Shown piece by piece: positions 18,120 through 28,699 of a stretch of DNA of 64,000 nt. The notes under the pieces were generated by a model. It searched no databases. It was given only the letters and a program-made list of their open reading frames with translations, and had not been told where the DNA came from. The stretch is from Halorhodospira halophila. Lineage in GTDB: Bacteria > Pseudomonadota > Gammaproteobacteria > Nitrococcales > Halorhodospiraceae. The translations under genes and the position numbers were made by a program. Within the stretch, counting starts at the first letter, position 1. Every line of letters starts with the position of its first letter. The DNA lies in the NCBI RefSeq assembly GCF_016653405.1, contig NZ_NHSN01000017.1, positions 1 to 64,000 of the forward strand. Direction: 5' to 3'.

Positions 18120-19892
18120 CTACCTGCGTTTCTTCGGCGGCAGCAGATCGGTGATGCTGCCGCTGGCCATCTCCGCCGCCATGGCCACCGTCTCGGAGAG
18201 GGTCGGGTGGGGATGGACCGTCAGACCGATGTCGTGGGCATCCGCCCCCATCTCCAGGGCCAGGCCGATCTCGCCGATCAGATCGCCGGCACCGGGGCCC
18301 ACGATGCCGCCGCCGATCACCCGCCCAGTGTCCGCATCGAAGAGGATCTTGGAGACGCCATCGCTGGCATCGAGCGACAGCGCGCGACCGTTGGCCGCCC
18401 ACGGGAAGGCCCCCTTCTCGTAGGCGATCGCCTCGGCCTTCGCCTGCTCCTCGGTCACCCCCACCCAGGCGACCTCCGGATCGGTGTAGGCCACCGAGGG
18501 GATGGCCCGGGCGTCCCAGGCGCTCTTCTCCCCAGCGATCACCTCGGCGGCGATCTTGCCCTCGTGCACCGCCTTGTGGGCCAGCATGGGCTGGCCGACG
18601 ATATCGCCGATGGCGTGGATGTGCGGCACTGCGGTGCGCATGTGCTCGTCCACGCTCAGGCAGCCGTCATCGCCCGGCGTCAGCCCGGCGGCCTCAAGGC
18701 CGATACCGTCGCTGTTCGGACGGCGGCCCACCGCCACCAAGACGCGATCGAAGCGGTCACTCTCCGGGGCATCCGCACCGCTCAAGGTGACCGTCAGCGA
18801 CTTCTTGTTCGCCTTGACGCCGGTCACCTCCGTGTTGAGGTGGATCGCCTCGCAGCGCTTGGCCAGGCGCTTGCGCAGGACCTTGACCAGATCCGGGTCG
18901 GCCCCGGGCATGAGCCGGTCGGAGAGTTCGACCACCGTCACCTTGCTGCCCAGCCCGGAGTAGACCGAGGCCATCTCCAGGCCGATGATCCCGCCGCCAA
19001 CCACCAGCAATCGCTCGGGGATCTCCTCGAGCTTGAGGGCACCGGTGGAGTCCATCACCCGCGGGTCGTCCACGGCCAGCGACGGCGGGATCGCCGGCCG
19101 CGACCCGGCGGCGATGATGCAGTGCCGGAAACTGATGGTCCGCGTTCCCTCCTCACCGGCCACCCGCAGGTGGTGGGCATCGGCGAAGGTCGCCTCGCCG
19201 GTGACCACCTCAACCTTGCGCTGTTTGGCGATGCCGGCCAGCCCCTGGGTCAGCTGCTTGATGATGCCGCGCTTCCAGTCGTTGAGCCGCTCCAGATCGA
19301 TCTTCGGCTTACCGAAGGCGATCCCGTGGGCGGCGAACTGATCCGCCTCGTCCACCACCTTGGCGGCGTGGAGCAGCGCCTTGGAGGGGATGCAGCCGAC
19401 GTTCAGGCAGACGCCGCCGAGGACCGGGTACCGATCCACCAGCATCACCTTCAGCCCCAGGTCGGCGGCCCGGAAGGCGGCACTGTACCCCCCCGGCCCC
19501 GCGCCGAGGACGACCAGGTCGCAGTCCGCCTCCTGCGGGGCATCGGTGGCGGCCGCGGCCACCCCTTCGTCCGCCGGGGTCTGCTCGGCGGGTGCCCCGG
19601 TGGCGGCCCCACCGGCCGCGCCCTCGCCGGCAGCCGGATCACCGCCGGCGGCCTCTTCCGCCTGGAGGGTCAGGATCGGAGACCCCTCGGAGACCGTATC
19701 GCCCACCGCCACGTGCACCTCACGCACCACCCCGGCCGCGGATGCGGGCACCTCCATGCTCGCCTTGTCGGATTCCAGGGTGATCAGTGATTGCTCGGAC
19801 GCGGCCCGATCCCCCGGTCCGACCAGCACCTCGATGACCTCCACGGCCTCGAAGCCGCCGATATCCGGTACCTTGACCTGTTGCTCAGCCAT
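18120..19892 (-). CDS. lpdA: Dihydrolipoamide dehydrogenase (E3) with N-terminal lipoyl domain
   Basis: Reoxidises the lipoyl groups of the pyruvate dehydrogenase complex with FAD and NAD. From the ATG at 19892 (GGAG eight bases upstream) it has 590 residues, about 120 more than a plain E3. The extra part is an N-terminal lipoyl domain with Lys43 in ESDKAS, joined by an Ala/Gly-rich linker (about 80-120). The E3 core then shows [11 protein letters not shown] and the redox pair Cys162/Cys167 in [13 protein letters not shown]. Third gene of aceE-aceF-lpdA. Its lipoyl coding sequence is nearly the same at DNA level as that of aceF. Confidence 0.95.
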   Translation of the reverse strand: MAEQQVKVPDIGGFEAVEVIEVLVGPGDRAASEQSLITLESDKASMEVPASAAGVVREVHVAVGDTVSEGSPILTLQAEEAAGGDPAAGEGAAGGAATGAPAEQTPADEGVAAAATDAPQEADCDLVVLGAGPGGYSAAFRAADLGLKVMLVDRYPVLGGVCLNVGCIPSKALLHAAKVVDEADQFAAHGIAFGKPKIDLERLNDWKRGIIKQLTQGLAGIAKQRKVEVVTGEATFADAHHLRVAGEEGTRTISFRHCIIAAGSRPAIPPSLAVDDPRVMDSTGALKLEEIPERLLVVGGGIIGLEMASVYSGLGSKVTVVELSDRLMPGADPDLVKVLRKRLAKRCEAIHLNTEVTGVKANKKSLTVTLSGADAPESDRFDRVLVAVGRRPNSDGIGLEAAGLTPGDDGCLSVDEHMRTAVPHIHAIGDIVGQPMLAHKAVHEGKIAAEVIAGEKSAWDARAIPSVAYTDPEVAWVGVTEEQAKAEAIAYEKGAFPWAANGRALSLDASDGVSKILFDADTGRVIGGGIVGPGAGDLIGEIGLALEMGADAHDIGLTVHPHPTLSETVAMAAEMASGSITDLLPPKKRR

Positions 19893-19988
19893 GCCGTGCT
19901 CCAATCCTTGCCGAGTCCGCCGGCGCAGCACGCCGGCGCTGGTTTGCGCGGGGGCGGCCGGCGGCCGCCCCCGCCCGCTGGGCGCCCC

Positions 19989-21371
19989 TTACAGCACCAG
20001 CCGGCGCAGGTCGCCGAGGACCTGGCTCAGGTAGGTGGTGAACCGGGCGGCCATGGCGCCGTCAATGACGCGGTGGTCGTAGGAGAGCGACAACGGGAGC
20101 ATCAGCCGCGGTTGGAAGGCCTGCCCATCCCACACCGGCCGGGTCTCCGACTTGGAGACGCCGAGGATCGCCACCTCCGGGGCGTTGACGATGGGCGTGA
20201 ACGCCGTACCACCGATGCCACCGAGGCTCGAGATGGAGAAACAGCCTCCCTGCATGTCCGCCGGAGAGAGCTTGCCGTCGCGGGCCTTGGCCGAGAGGGC
20301 GCCGAGGTCCTCGGCGATCTGCAGCACACCTTTCTGATCGGCGTCGCGCAGGACCGGGACCACCAGCCCCTCGGGGGTGTCGACGGCCACGCCGATATGG
20401 CAGTAGTGCTTGATGATCAGCTCCTGCCCGTCCGCCGAGAGGCTGGCGTTGAAACGCGGGTACTCGGCGAGGGCCGCGGTGGCCGCCTTGACCAGGAAGG
20501 CCAGCGGGGTGAGCTTCACGCCCCGGGCCTCGGCCTCCTTCTTCAACGACTGGCGGAAGGCCTCCATCTCGGTGATGTCGGCTTCATCGAACTGTGTGAC
20601 GTGGGGGACATTCAGCCAGCTGCGGTGCAGGTGCGGCCCCGAGAGCCGCTGGATGCGGGTCAGCGCCACCCGCTCCACCTCGCCGAAACGACTGAAGTCC
20701 TGCTCGGGGATCGGCGGGATCCCGACCCCTTCGGCGGCCGGGGCGCCGGCGGCGGCACCCGTTGGCGGGACCTCCTGGCCCTGCATCACGCGCTTGACGT
20801 AGGCCTCCACGTCCTCGCGCCGAATACGCCCCTTGCGTCCGCTGCCGCTGACGCGCCCGAGGTCGACGCCGAGCTCGCGGGCGTAGCGACGAACCGAAGG
20901 GCTGGCGTGGGCGGCGCGGTGGCCGTCGCGATCGATCGGCGGCTGCCCGCCGCTGGACGCGGCGGGCCCTGTGCCGCTGCCCGCCGGGGCGGGCGCAGGG
21001 GCCACCGGCGCCGATCCGCCGGCCGGCTTCTCGCTTCCGGACGATCCGGCCGTTTCCTCGGCCGGGGCGCCCTCAGCAGCCGGGGCCTCGGCCGGTGCCG
21101 CCGGCTCAGCCGGCCCGGATGCGGCATCGGCGGCGGCCGTGTCGACGGTGGCGATCACACTCCCCTCGGAGACCATATCACCGACGGCGATGTGCACCGC
21201 CCGGATCTCGCCCCCGACCTCCGCCGGCACCTCCATGCTCGCCTTGTCGGACTCGAGGGTAATCAGCGACTGCTCCGGCTCGATCCGGTCCCCGGGCGCG
21301 ACCAGGACCTCGATCACCTCCACGGCCTCGAAGCCGCCGATATCCGGTACCTTGAGCTCCTGTTCCGCCAC
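19989..21371 (-). CDS. aceF: Dihydrolipoamide acetyltransferase (E2) of pyruvate dehydrogenase
   Basis: Core subunit that moves the acetyl group from lipoate to CoA. About 460 residues: one lipoyl domain (ESDKAS lysine), an Ala/Pro/Gly/Glu-rich linker, a peripheral subunit-binding domain (ASPSVRRYARELGVDL) and the catalytic domain ending with the HRVIDG active-site motif. In-frame GTG codons occur at 21386, 21377 and 21371. I chose 21371 because GGGAGG lies about eight bases before it and it follows the aceE stop by 2 bp. Only one lipoyl domain is present, where E. coli has three; the second lipoyl domain of this complex is on LpdA. Confidence 0.94.
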   Translation of the reverse strand: MAEQELKVPDIGGFEAVEVIEVLVAPGDRIEPEQSLITLESDKASMEVPAEVGGEIRAVHIAVGDMVSEGSVIATVDTAAADAASGPAEPAAPAEAPAAEGAPAEETAGSSGSEKPAGGSAPVAPAPAPAGSGTGPAASSGGQPPIDRDGHRAAHASPSVRRYARELGVDLGRVSGSGRKGRIRREDVEAYVKRVMQGQEVPPTGAAAGAPAAEGVGIPPIPEQDFSRFGEVERVALTRIQRLSGPHLHRSWLNVPHVTQFDEADITEMEAFRQSLKKEAEARGVKLTPLAFLVKAATAALAEYPRFNASLSADGQELIIKHYCHIGVAVDTPEGLVVPVLRDADQKGVLQIAEDLGALSAKARDGKLSPADMQGGCFSISSLGGIGGTAFTPIVNAPEVAILGVSKSETRPVWDGQAFQPRLMLPLSLSYDHRVIDGAMAARFTTYLSQVLGDLRRLVL

Positions 21372-21373
21372 GG

Positions 21374-24049
21374 TCACACCTCCCACGGGTTCGGGGCATC
21401 CGCCGCCAGCTGGTACTTGCCGATGGCCTCGCTGACCTTCCCGGCCTCGATCTCGCCCTCATCGGCCAGGGCGTAGAGGGCTGCCGCGGCGATGTGGTAG
21501 CGATCCACCTCGAAGAAGCGCCGCAGCTTCTCGCGGGTATCCGAGCGGCCGAAGCCGTCGGTACCCAGGGACCAGAACTTGCGTCCGATGTAGGGACGGA
21601 TCTGATCCGGGTAGGCGCGCATGTAGTCGGTGGCGGCAATGGCCGGGCCACTGTAGCCCTCCAGGCACGCCTGCAGGTACGACTGCCGACGCTCGGACTC
21701 CGGGTGGAGGCGGTTGCCCCGGGCGCAGGCCATGCCGTCGCGGGCCAGCTCGGTGAACGAGGGGCAGCTCCAGATATCGGCATGGACGCCGAAATCGCCA
21801 GCGAGCAGCTCCGCGGCGGCGATCACCTCGCGGAAGATGCTCCCCGAGCCCATCAGCTGCACCCGCGGCCCCTTCTTCTTGGGGCCGGCGCGGAAGAGGT
21901 ACATGCCGCGGCGGATGCCCTCCTCGGCCCCCTCGGGCATCGCCGGATGGGTGTGGTTTTCGTTGTAGACGGTCAGGTAGTAGAAGCAGTTCTCCTGCTC
22001 GGCGTACATCCGGCGCAGCCCGTCCTGGACGATCACCGCCAGCTCGTAGTCGAAGGCCGGGTCGTAGGAGACGCAGTTGGGGATGGTCGAGGCGAGGACG
22101 TGGCTGTGGCCGTCCTGGTGCTGCAGCCCCTCGCCGTTGAGGGTGGTCCGGCCGGCGGTGCCACCAATCAGGAAGCCCCGGGCCTGGATATCCCCGGCGG
22201 CCCAGCACAGGTCCCCCACCCGCTGGAAGCCGAACATGGAGTAGAAGATGTAGAAGGGGATCATGTTGACGCCGTGGTTGGCGTAGGCCGTGGCCGCCGC
22301 CATCCACGAGGACATGGCACCGGCCTCATCCAGCCCCTCCTCGAGGATCTGCCCGGTCTGCGCCTCGCGGTAGGACATCAGCTGATCGGCGTCCTCGGGC
22401 TCGTAGAGCTGCCCCACGTTGGAGTAGATGCCGAGCTGACGGAACAGCCCCTCCATCCCGAAGGTGCGCGCCTCGTCGGGGATGATGGGCACCACCCGCT
22501 GGCCGATCTGCTTGTCGCGGGTGAGCACCGTCAGCGCGCGCACGAAGGCCATGGTGGTGGACAGCTCCCGCTCGCCGCTGTCCTTGAGCAGCGCGTCGAA
22601 GGCGGAGAGCTGCGGGACCTCGAGCGCCGGCGCCCGCTCGTAGCGCACCGGCATGTAGCCGCCCAGGGCCTGCCTACGCTCGTGGAGGTAGCGCATCTCC
22701 GGGGCGTCGTCATCGGGCTTGTAGAAGGGCGTCTCCTTGAGCTGCTCGTCGGGGATGGGGATCTCGTAGTGGTCGCGGAACCGGCGCAGGGCGTTCTCAC
22801 CCATCTTCTTCTGCTGGTGGGTGATGTTCTGCCCCTCGCCGGCCTCGCCCATGCCGTAGCCCTTGACGGTCTTGGCCAGGATCACGGTCGGCTGCCCGGT
22901 ATGGTTCACCGCGGCGTGGTAGGCCGCGTAGACCTTGTGCGGGTCGTGGCCACCGCGGTTGAGCCGGTAGATGTCGTAGTCGGACATGCCGGCGACCATC
23001 TTCTCCAGCTCCGGGTACTTGGCGAAGAAGTGCTTGCGGGTGTAATCACCGCCGCGCGCCTTGAAGGCCTGGTACTCGCCGTCGACGGCCTCCTCCATGC
23101 GCTGCTGCAGCAGCCCCTCGTGGTCAAGCTCGAGCAGCGGATCCCAGCGCGAGCCCCAGATCACCTTGATCACGTTCCAGCCGGCGCCGCGGAACTCGCC
23201 CTCGAGCTCCTGGATGATCTTGCCGTTGCCGCGCACCGGACCGTCGAGGCGCTGCAGGTTGCAGTTGACCACGAAGATCAGGTTGTCGAGCTGCTCGCGG
23301 GCGGCCAGGCCGATCGAGCCCATCGACTCCGGCTCGTCCATCTCGCCGTCGCCCATGAAGCACCAGACCTTGCGGTCTGCGGTGTCCTCGATCCCGCGGT
23401 GGTGCAGGTACTTCATCATGCGCGCCTGCTGCACCGCCTGGATCGGGCCGAGGCCCATGGAGACGGTGGGGAACTGCCAGAAGTTGGGCATCAGCCAAGG
23501 GTGGGGATAGGAGCTGATGCCGTCGCCGTCGACGTCCTGACGAAAACCGGCCAGCTGCTCGGCGCTGAGCCGCCCCTCGAGGAAGGCGCGGGCGTAGATC
23601 CCCGGCGCGGAGTGCCCCTGGAGGAAGACCAGATCGCCGTCCTGCTCCTCGTTGGGCGCCCGCCAGAAGTGGTTGAAGCCGACCTCGTAGAGGGTGCAGG
23701 CCGAGGCGTAGCTGGCGATGTGCCCGCCGATGCCGTCGTGCTCACGGTTGGCGGCAACCACCATGGCGATGGCGTTCCAGCGCACCAGCGCCCGGATACG
23801 CCACTCCAGGTGGTGATCGGTGTACTCCGGCGGGCGCACCTCGAGGTGCCGGGGGATGGTGTTGATGTAGCCGGTGGTGGCCTTGAAGGGCAGATGGCCG
23901 AGCCGGCGCCGGCCCTTGCTGACCAGGTGCTCGAGGATCTGCTGCGCCCGCTCGGGCCCCTCGTGCTCGATCACCGCATCCAGGGCGTCGAGCCACTCCT
24001 GGATCTCCTCCGGATCCGGATCGTCGCGCAACTCGGGTATCGATTTCAT
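21374..24049 (-). CDS. aceE: Pyruvate dehydrogenase E1 component (homodimeric type)
   Basis: Thiamine-diphosphate enzyme that decarboxylates pyruvate and acetylates the lipoyl group of E2. The 891 residues match the large single-chain E1 of gammaproteobacteria. Visible signatures include the cofactor motif GDGEMDEPES followed by NLIFVVNCNLQRLDGPVRGN. AGGAGGTGG precedes the ATG. First gene of aceE-aceF-lpdA; the 137-bp gap upstream is very GC-rich and must hold its promoter, but I see no clear hexamers or PdhR-like operator. Confidence 0.97.
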   Translation of the reverse strand: MKSIPELRDDPDPEEIQEWLDALDAVIEHEGPERAQQILEHLVSKGRRRLGHLPFKATTGYINTIPRHLEVRPPEYTDHHLEWRIRALVRWNAIAMVVAANREHDGIGGHIASYASACTLYEVGFNHFWRAPNEEQDGDLVFLQGHSAPGIYARAFLEGRLSAEQLAGFRQDVDGDGISSYPHPWLMPNFWQFPTVSMGLGPIQAVQQARMMKYLHHRGIEDTADRKVWCFMGDGEMDEPESMGSIGLAAREQLDNLIFVVNCNLQRLDGPVRGNGKIIQELEGEFRGAGWNVIKVIWGSRWDPLLELDHEGLLQQRMEEAVDGEYQAFKARGGDYTRKHFFAKYPELEKMVAGMSDYDIYRLNRGGHDPHKVYAAYHAAVNHTGQPTVILAKTVKGYGMGEAGEGQNITHQQKKMGENALRRFRDHYEIPIPDEQLKETPFYKPDDDAPEMRYLHERRQALGGYMPVRYERAPALEVPQLSAFDALLKDSGERELSTTMAFVRALTVLTRDKQIGQRVVPIIPDEARTFGMEGLFRQLGIYSNVGQLYEPEDADQLMSYREAQTGQILEEGLDEAGAMSSWMAAATAYANHGVNMIPFYIFYSMFGFQRVGDLCWAAGDIQARGFLIGGTAGRTTLNGEGLQHQDGHSHVLASTIPNCVSYDPAFDYELAVIVQDGLRRMYAEQENCFYYLTVYNENHTHPAMPEGAEEGIRRGMYLFRAGPKKKGPRVQLMGSGSIFREVIAAAELLAGDFGVHADIWSCPSFTELARDGMACARGNRLHPESERRQSYLQACLEGYSGPAIAATDYMRAYPDQIRPYIGRKFWSLGTDGFGRSDTREKLRRFFEVDRYHIAAAALYALADEGEIEAGKVSEAIGKYQLAADAPNPWEV

Positions 24050-24186
24050 GGTCCACCTCCTGGTTAAGAGTCGCCGGGACCCACGGGGCGCGACACGGCG
24101 GGTGGCCGTCCCGCACCCGGCGGCCTTGTGGGCCCCCGGGGGATCCCCGCAGACGGGCGAGCTTTGTTGTTCTTGTCGTCGCTAGG

Positions 24187-24828
24187 TCACGGCTGCCTCT
24201 CCGCTCCCTCGGGCGGTTCCTCGAGCAGCTCGTCGAGCGAGGCGCTCTTGCGCGTCGACATCCCCGCGGTGACCGCAAAGCGCATGGCGTCCTCGACACT
24301 CATATCGACGGGCTCGACCACCGAGGCCGGAACCAGCAGCGTGTAGCCACCCACCTGGTAACTCATGGGGGTGTAGACGGCGATGGTGTGCTCGTCACCG
24401 AGCCCTTCGGCCACCCCCGCCCACTGCCTGCGCGTCACCACGCCGAGCACCCGGTAATCGCTACCGGGCAGCGGCACCGTGACCACCTGGTCGCCCAGCT
24501 CCTCGGCCCGGGAGACAAACCCGGTCAGGTCCTGCACCGCCCCGTAGATGGTCTTGACCACCGGCAGCTGCAGGAGGATCTGCTCGAACCACTCCCACAG
24601 GCGGCGCAGAAGGTAGAAGTTGAGGAGGACGCCGATGGCGAAGATGCCGGCCAGTGCCAGGGCCACGCCCAGGCCGGGGTGATACCAGGTCTCGGGGATG
24701 ATCAGCTGCACGACGCTCCCGAGCGCCCGCTCGGCGGTCATGATCAGCCAGTAGAGAAGATAGAGGGTGACGACCGCCGGCAGAACCGCCAGCAGCCCCT
24801 TGAGGAAAATACCGCTAATCCTGCGCAT
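24187..24828 (-). CDS. DUF502 family membrane protein
   Basis: Conserved inner-membrane protein of unknown function, 213 residues. Two membrane spans are clear: about 9-30 (FLKGLLAVLPAVVTLYLLYWL) and about 52-72 (GLGVALALAGIFAIGVLL). They are followed by a soluble domain with the family-type segments PVVKTIYGAVQDL and IAVYTPMSYQVGGYTLLVP. The C-terminus is acidic. GGGGAGC precedes the ATG. It lies between fba and aceE on the same strand, and its neighbours do not explain its role. Confidence 0.85.
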   Translation of the reverse strand: MRRISGIFLKGLLAVLPAVVTLYLLYWLIMTAERALGSVVQLIIPETWYHPGLGVALALAGIFAIGVLLNFYLLRRLWEWFEQILLQLPVVKTIYGAVQDLTGFVSRAEELGDQVVTVPLPGSDYRVLGVVTRRQWAGVAEGLGDEHTIAVYTPMSYQVGGYTLLVPASVVEPVDMSVEDAMRFAVTAGMSTRKSASLDELLEEPPEGAERQP

Positions 24829-24845
24829 GGTATTGCTCCCCGCTG

Positions 24846-24876
24846 GCTTGCCGGGGCGCCGTGGCGCCCCGGCAAG
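24846..24876. repeat. REP-like palindrome between fba and the DUF502 gene
   Basis: CTTGCCGGGGCGCC (24847-24860) and its exact complement (24863-24876) form a 14-bp stem with a two-base spacer. There is no T run on either side, so it is not a standard terminator. The 15-mer GCTTGCCGGGGCGCC at 24846-24860 recurs exactly at 37171-37185, where it is also part of a hairpin. Confidence 0.6.
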
Positions 24877-24897
24877 GCTCTGGGGACAGCTCCCGGT

Positions 24898-25962
24898 TCA
24901 GCTCACCTTGGGGGCGAGCTCGCCGGACTCGTAACGCTCGACCATGGTCTCTAGGGGGACCGGCTTGATCTTGGACGCCATCCCCGCCGAGCCGAAGGCC
25001 TCGTAGCGGGCCTTGCAGATCTCCTTCATAGCCTCGGTGGAGGCCTTCAGGAACTTGCGCGGGTCGAAGTTGGACGGGTTCTCGGCCAGGTGCTTGCGCA
25101 CCGCGCCGGTGGAGGCCAGGCGCAGGTCGGTATCGATGTTGACCTTGCGCACCCCGTTGCGGATGCCCTCTTGGACCTCCTCGACCGGTACGCCGTAGGT
25201 CTCGGGGATCTCACCGCCGAACTGGTTGATCAGCTCCAGCCACTCCTGCGGCACCTGGGAGCTGCCGTGCATGACCAGGTGGGTGTCCGGCAGGCGCTGG
25301 TGGATCTCCTTGATCCGGCTGATGGCCAGGATGTCGCCCGTGGGCGGACGGGTGAACTTGTAGGCGCCGTGGCTGGTGCCGCAGGCGATGGCGAGGGCGT
25401 CGACATGGGTATCGCGGACGAACTGCGCCGCCTCCTCCGGGTCGGTGAGCAGTTTGTCCTTGTCCATCTTGCCCTCGGCCCCGACGCCGTCCTCCTTGCC
25501 GGCCTCACCGGTTTCGAGGGAGCCGAGCACGCCGATCTCGCCCTCGACCGAGACACCGCCGGCATGCGCCATCTCGGCAGCGCGGCGGGTCACTCCGGCG
25601 TTGTAGTCATAGTCGGCGGGGGTCTTGCCATCTTCCTTCAGCGAGCCGTCCATCATCACCGAGGTGAACCCGGACTGGATGGCGCGCATGCAGGCACCGG
25701 GGTTGGCACCGTGGTCCAGGTGGACCACCAGCGGGACGTCCGGATAGGACTCCACGGCGGCCTCCATCAGGTGCCGATAGAAGGGGACGCCGGCGTACTT
25801 GCGGGCCCCGGCGGACGCCTGGACGATAGCCGGGCTATCGCACTCCTTGGCCGCCTCCATGATGGCGTGGAGCTGCTCCATATTGTTGGCGTTGAACGCC
25901 GGCATGCCGTAGCCGTGCTCGGCTGCATGATCGAGCAGCTGTCGCAGGGTGATCATCGCCAT
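24898..25962 (-). CDS. fba: Class II fructose-bisphosphate aldolase
   Basis: Zinc-dependent aldolase that joins glyceraldehyde-3-phosphate and dihydroxyacetone phosphate; in the Calvin cycle it probably also makes sedoheptulose bisphosphate. The 354-residue protein shows VHLDHGANP (zinc-binding histidine), SVMMDGS and the later [10 protein letters not shown] and NIDTDLRLA segments of the class II CbbA-like group. GGAGGAG precedes the ATG by about eight bases; a second ATG two codons later is possible. Downstream of pyk in the cbb-linked minus-strand run. Confidence 0.95.
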   Translation of the reverse strand: MAMITLRQLLDHAAEHGYGMPAFNANNMEQLHAIMEAAKECDSPAIVQASAGARKYAGVPFYRHLMEAAVESYPDVPLVVHLDHGANPGACMRAIQSGFTSVMMDGSLKEDGKTPADYDYNAGVTRRAAEMAHAGGVSVEGEIGVLGSLETGEAGKEDGVGAEGKMDKDKLLTDPEEAAQFVRDTHVDALAIACGTSHGAYKFTRPPTGDILAISRIKEIHQRLPDTHLVMHGSSQVPQEWLELINQFGGEIPETYGVPVEEVQEGIRNGVRKVNIDTDLRLASTGAVRKHLAENPSNFDPRKFLKASTEAMKEICKARYEAFGSAGMASKIKPVPLETMVERYESGELAPKVS

Positions 25963-25995
25963 AGTCTCGACTCCTCCGCTATCTGTGCATTCACT

Positions 25996-27429
25996 CTAGA
26001 GATAATCGTCCACGCAGACGATGCGCAACGTGTTCGTACCGCCCGCGGCACCGAGCTCCTCGCCGTGGGTGACCAGGACGTAGTCGCCCTGGTTGACCAG
26101 TCCCTGACGGGAGAGGCGCGCCAGTAGCCGGCTCTTGAGGGCGTTGAGGTCCTCCTGCTCGGCATCGAACTCCAGCGGATAGACGCCGCGGTAGAGGGTC
26201 ACCCGCCCCCGGGTCTCCGGGTGGCGGGTCAGGACGTAGATCGGCAGCCCCGAGCTAATCCGCGACATCCACGAGGCCGTTCCCCCGGATTCGGTGATGG
26301 CGATCAGCGCCTTGATGGAGAAGTGGTTGGCGGCGTACATCGCCGCCATGGCCACCGTCTCGTCGACCTGTGTGAAGTGCTCGTCCAGCCGGTGGTGGGA
26401 AACCGTCACCGTGCGACTGCGCTCGGCCGCCCGACAGACCCGGTCCATGGCGGCCACCGTCTCGGCCGGGAACGAGCCGGTGGCGGTTTCGGCCGATAGC
26501 ATCACGGCGTCGGTGCCGTCCCGCACGGCGTTGGCCACGTCGAAGACCTCGGCCCGCGTCGGGATGGGGTTGTCGATCATCGACTCCATCATCTGCGTCG
26601 CCGTGATGGCCACCCGGTTGCGAGCCCGGGCGGTCTGGATGAGCTGCTTCTGGACCTCGGGCAACGCAGCATCGCCGATCTCCACGCCGAGATCGCCGCG
26701 GGCGACCATGATGGCATCGGCGGCATCCATGATCTCCTCGGCGGCGTCCAGCGCTTCGGCGCGCTCGATCTTGGCCACGATCCCGGAGCGCCCACCGGCC
26801 TCGGTGAGCAGCCGCCGGGCCTCGTGGATGTCGTCAGCGCACCGCGGGAACGAGACCGCCACGTAATCGGCGGCCAACTCGGCGGCCGTAACGATATCGA
26901 CCCGGTCCTTGTCGGTGAGCGCCGGTGCGGAGAGCCCGCCACCGCGGCGGTTGATGCCCTTGCGATCGCTGAGTTCACCGCCAACCTGCACGGTGGTGTG
27001 GACGGCGGTCCCCTCGATGCGCTCGACCCGGACCACCAGGCGGCCGTCGTCGAGCAGCAGTTCGTCGCCGGGATGCAGGTCATCCGGCAGGGCCCGGTAG
27101 GCGACCCCGACGCGGGTGTGGTCCCCAGCATCCGGATCCACGGCGGGATCGAGGATAAAGGGGTCGCCGCGGCGCAGCTGGATCGGGCCATTGCGAAAGC
27201 GCTCGATGCGGATCTTCGGCCCCTGCAGATCCACCAGCACCCCGACACGGCGACCATGGGCCTCGCCCCAGGCGCGCACGGCCTCGACCCGCTGGCGGTG
27301 GTCGCTGGCCTCGCCGTGGGAGAGGTTGATGCGCACCACATCCACCCCGGCGGCGAGGACGGCCTCCAGGCCCTCGGGCCGGTCCGTCGCCGGCCCGAGG
27401 GTCGCCAGGATCTTGGTTCTGCGGGGCAT
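25996..27429 (-). CDS. pyk: Pyruvate kinase
   Basis: Makes pyruvate and ATP from phosphoenolpyruvate and ADP. 477 residues from the ATG at 27429, whose product MPRRTKILATLGPATD matches the usual family N-terminus. Later motifs include VRINLSHG, the active-site KIERAEALD and ITATQMMESMIDNP with AETATGSFP. An in-frame GTG at 27468 overlaps the pgk stop (GTGA) and would add 13 residues; I prefer 27429 by homology, though its Shine-Dalgarno spacing is not ideal. The close link to pgk suggests cotranscription with the Calvin genes. Confidence 0.95.
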   Translation of the reverse strand: MPRRTKILATLGPATDRPEGLEAVLAAGVDVVRINLSHGEASDHRQRVEAVRAWGEAHGRRVGVLVDLQGPKIRIERFRNGPIQLRRGDPFILDPAVDPDAGDHTRVGVAYRALPDDLHPGDELLLDDGRLVVRVERIEGTAVHTTVQVGGELSDRKGINRRGGGLSAPALTDKDRVDIVTAAELAADYVAVSFPRCADDIHEARRLLTEAGGRSGIVAKIERAEALDAAEEIMDAADAIMVARGDLGVEIGDAALPEVQKQLIQTARARNRVAITATQMMESMIDNPIPTRAEVFDVANAVRDGTDAVMLSAETATGSFPAETVAAMDRVCRAAERSRTVTVSHHRLDEHFTQVDETVAMAAMYAANHFSIKALIAITESGGTASWMSRISSGLPIYVLTRHPETRGRVTLYRGVYPLEFDAEQEDLNALKSRLLARLSRQGLVNQGDYVLVTHGEELGAAGGTNTLRIVCVDDYL

Positions 27430-27464
27430 CACGCCACCGACTCCCTGACTGAGTACCGCGTCGA

Positions 27465-28649
27465 TCACGAATGCGCCGCCGCGTGCTGCTCGAGGGCCGC
27501 AACACCGGGCAGCTCGCGACCCTCGAGGAACTCGAGGAAGGCGCCACCGCCGGTGGAGATGTAGGAGACCCGCTCGGTGATGCCGAACTGCTCCACGGCG
27601 GCCAGGGTGTCACCGCCGCCGGCGATCGAGAAGCCGTCACTGGCGGCAATGGCCTCGGCCAGTGCCTCGGTACCGCCGGCGAAGGGCGCCATCTCGAACA
27701 CGCCCACCGGGCCGTTCCAGACCACCGTACCGGCATTGCGCAGCATGCCGTCGTAGCGGGCACGGGTCTTCGGCCCGACATCGAGGATCATCTCGTCGTC
27801 GGGCACGGCCTCCACCGGGTGGACGCTGGCCTCGGCGTCCGCGGAGAACTCCCTGGCGGTGATCACATCCTCGGGGATCGGGATCTCGCCACCCTTGGCG
27901 CGGGCCTCTTGCATCAGGCGCTTGGCGGTTTCGACGAAGTCAGCCTCATAGAGGGACTTGCCGACGGAGTATCCCGCCGCGGCAATGAAGGTGTTGGCGA
28001 TCCCGCCGCCGACAATGAGCTGATCCACCTTGTGAGTGAGCGCCTCCAGCACCTGCACCTTACCGGAGACCTTGGAGCCGCCGACGATGGCGATCATCGG
28101 CCGGGCCGGGTTGTCCAGCGCCTTGCCCAGGGCCTCCAGCTCGGCGGCGAGCAGCGGACCGGCACACGCCTCGGGCGCGAAACGGGCCACGCCGTGGGTG
28201 GAGGCCTGGGCACGGTGCGCGGTGCCGAAGGCATCCATGACGAAGACATCGCACAGTGCCGCCATGCGTCGGGCCAGATCCTCGTCGTCCTTGGTCTCGC
28301 CGGGCTGAAAGCGCACGTTCTCCGCCAGCGCGACGCCGCCCTCGGCAACGTCGACGCCATCGAGCCATTCACGCACCACCGGCACCTCGCAACCCAGGAT
28401 CTCGCCCAGGCGGCGGGCCACCGGAGCCATCGAGGCCTCGGCGTCGTATTCGCCCTCCTTGGGCCGCCCGAGGTGGGACATCACCAGCACCCGGCCACCG
28501 GCCTGCATGGCCTGGCGGATGCTCTCGGCGGCAGCGCGCACGCGGGTATCGTCGGCGACCTGGCCCTCCTTGATCGGGACGTTCAGGTCCTCGCGGATGA
28601 GCACCCGCTTGCCCGCCAGGTCGAGATCGGTCATGCGCTTCGCTTTCAC
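27465..28649 (-). CDS. pgk: Phosphoglycerate kinase
   Basis: Phosphorylates 3-phosphoglycerate to 1,3-bisphosphoglycerate in carbon fixation and acts in reverse in glycolysis. About 394 residues with the N-terminal [23 protein letters not shown], the hinge [13 protein letters not shown] and the C-terminal [13 protein letters not shown] nucleotide loop. Of two GTG codons (28655 and 28649) I chose 28649, because AGGAG lies seven bases upstream of it and only one base before the other. No gapA/cbbG gene lies between tkt and pgk, unlike in many cbb operons. Confidence 0.95.
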   Translation of the reverse strand: MKAKRMTDLDLAGKRVLIREDLNVPIKEGQVADDTRVRAAAESIRQAMQAGGRVLVMSHLGRPKEGEYDAEASMAPVARRLGEILGCEVPVVREWLDGVDVAEGGVALAENVRFQPGETKDDEDLARRMAALCDVFVMDAFGTAHRAQASTHGVARFAPEACAGPLLAAELEALGKALDNPARPMIAIVGGSKVSGKVQVLEALTHKVDQLIVGGGIANTFIAAAGYSVGKSLYEADFVETAKRLMQEARAKGGEIPIPEDVITAREFSADAEASVHPVEAVPDDEMILDVGPKTRARYDGMLRNAGTVVWNGPVGVFEMAPFAGGTEALAEAIAASDGFSIAGGGDTLAAVEQFGITERVSYISTGGGAFLEFLEGRELPGVAALEQHAAAHS

Positions 28650-28699
28650 GGCCACTCTCCTCTAGTCGATTCTGGTTCTGCGCCCGCGGGCGGGGGCCC

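Noticed and set aside
21494-24067. Long plus-strand frame opposite aceE
   Set aside because: Antisense shadow with biased Val/His/Leu-rich composition and no recognisable domain.
27430-27468. Earlier GTG start for pyruvate kinase overlapping pgk
   Set aside because: It would add 13 residues not found in the family N-terminus; kept only as an alternative.
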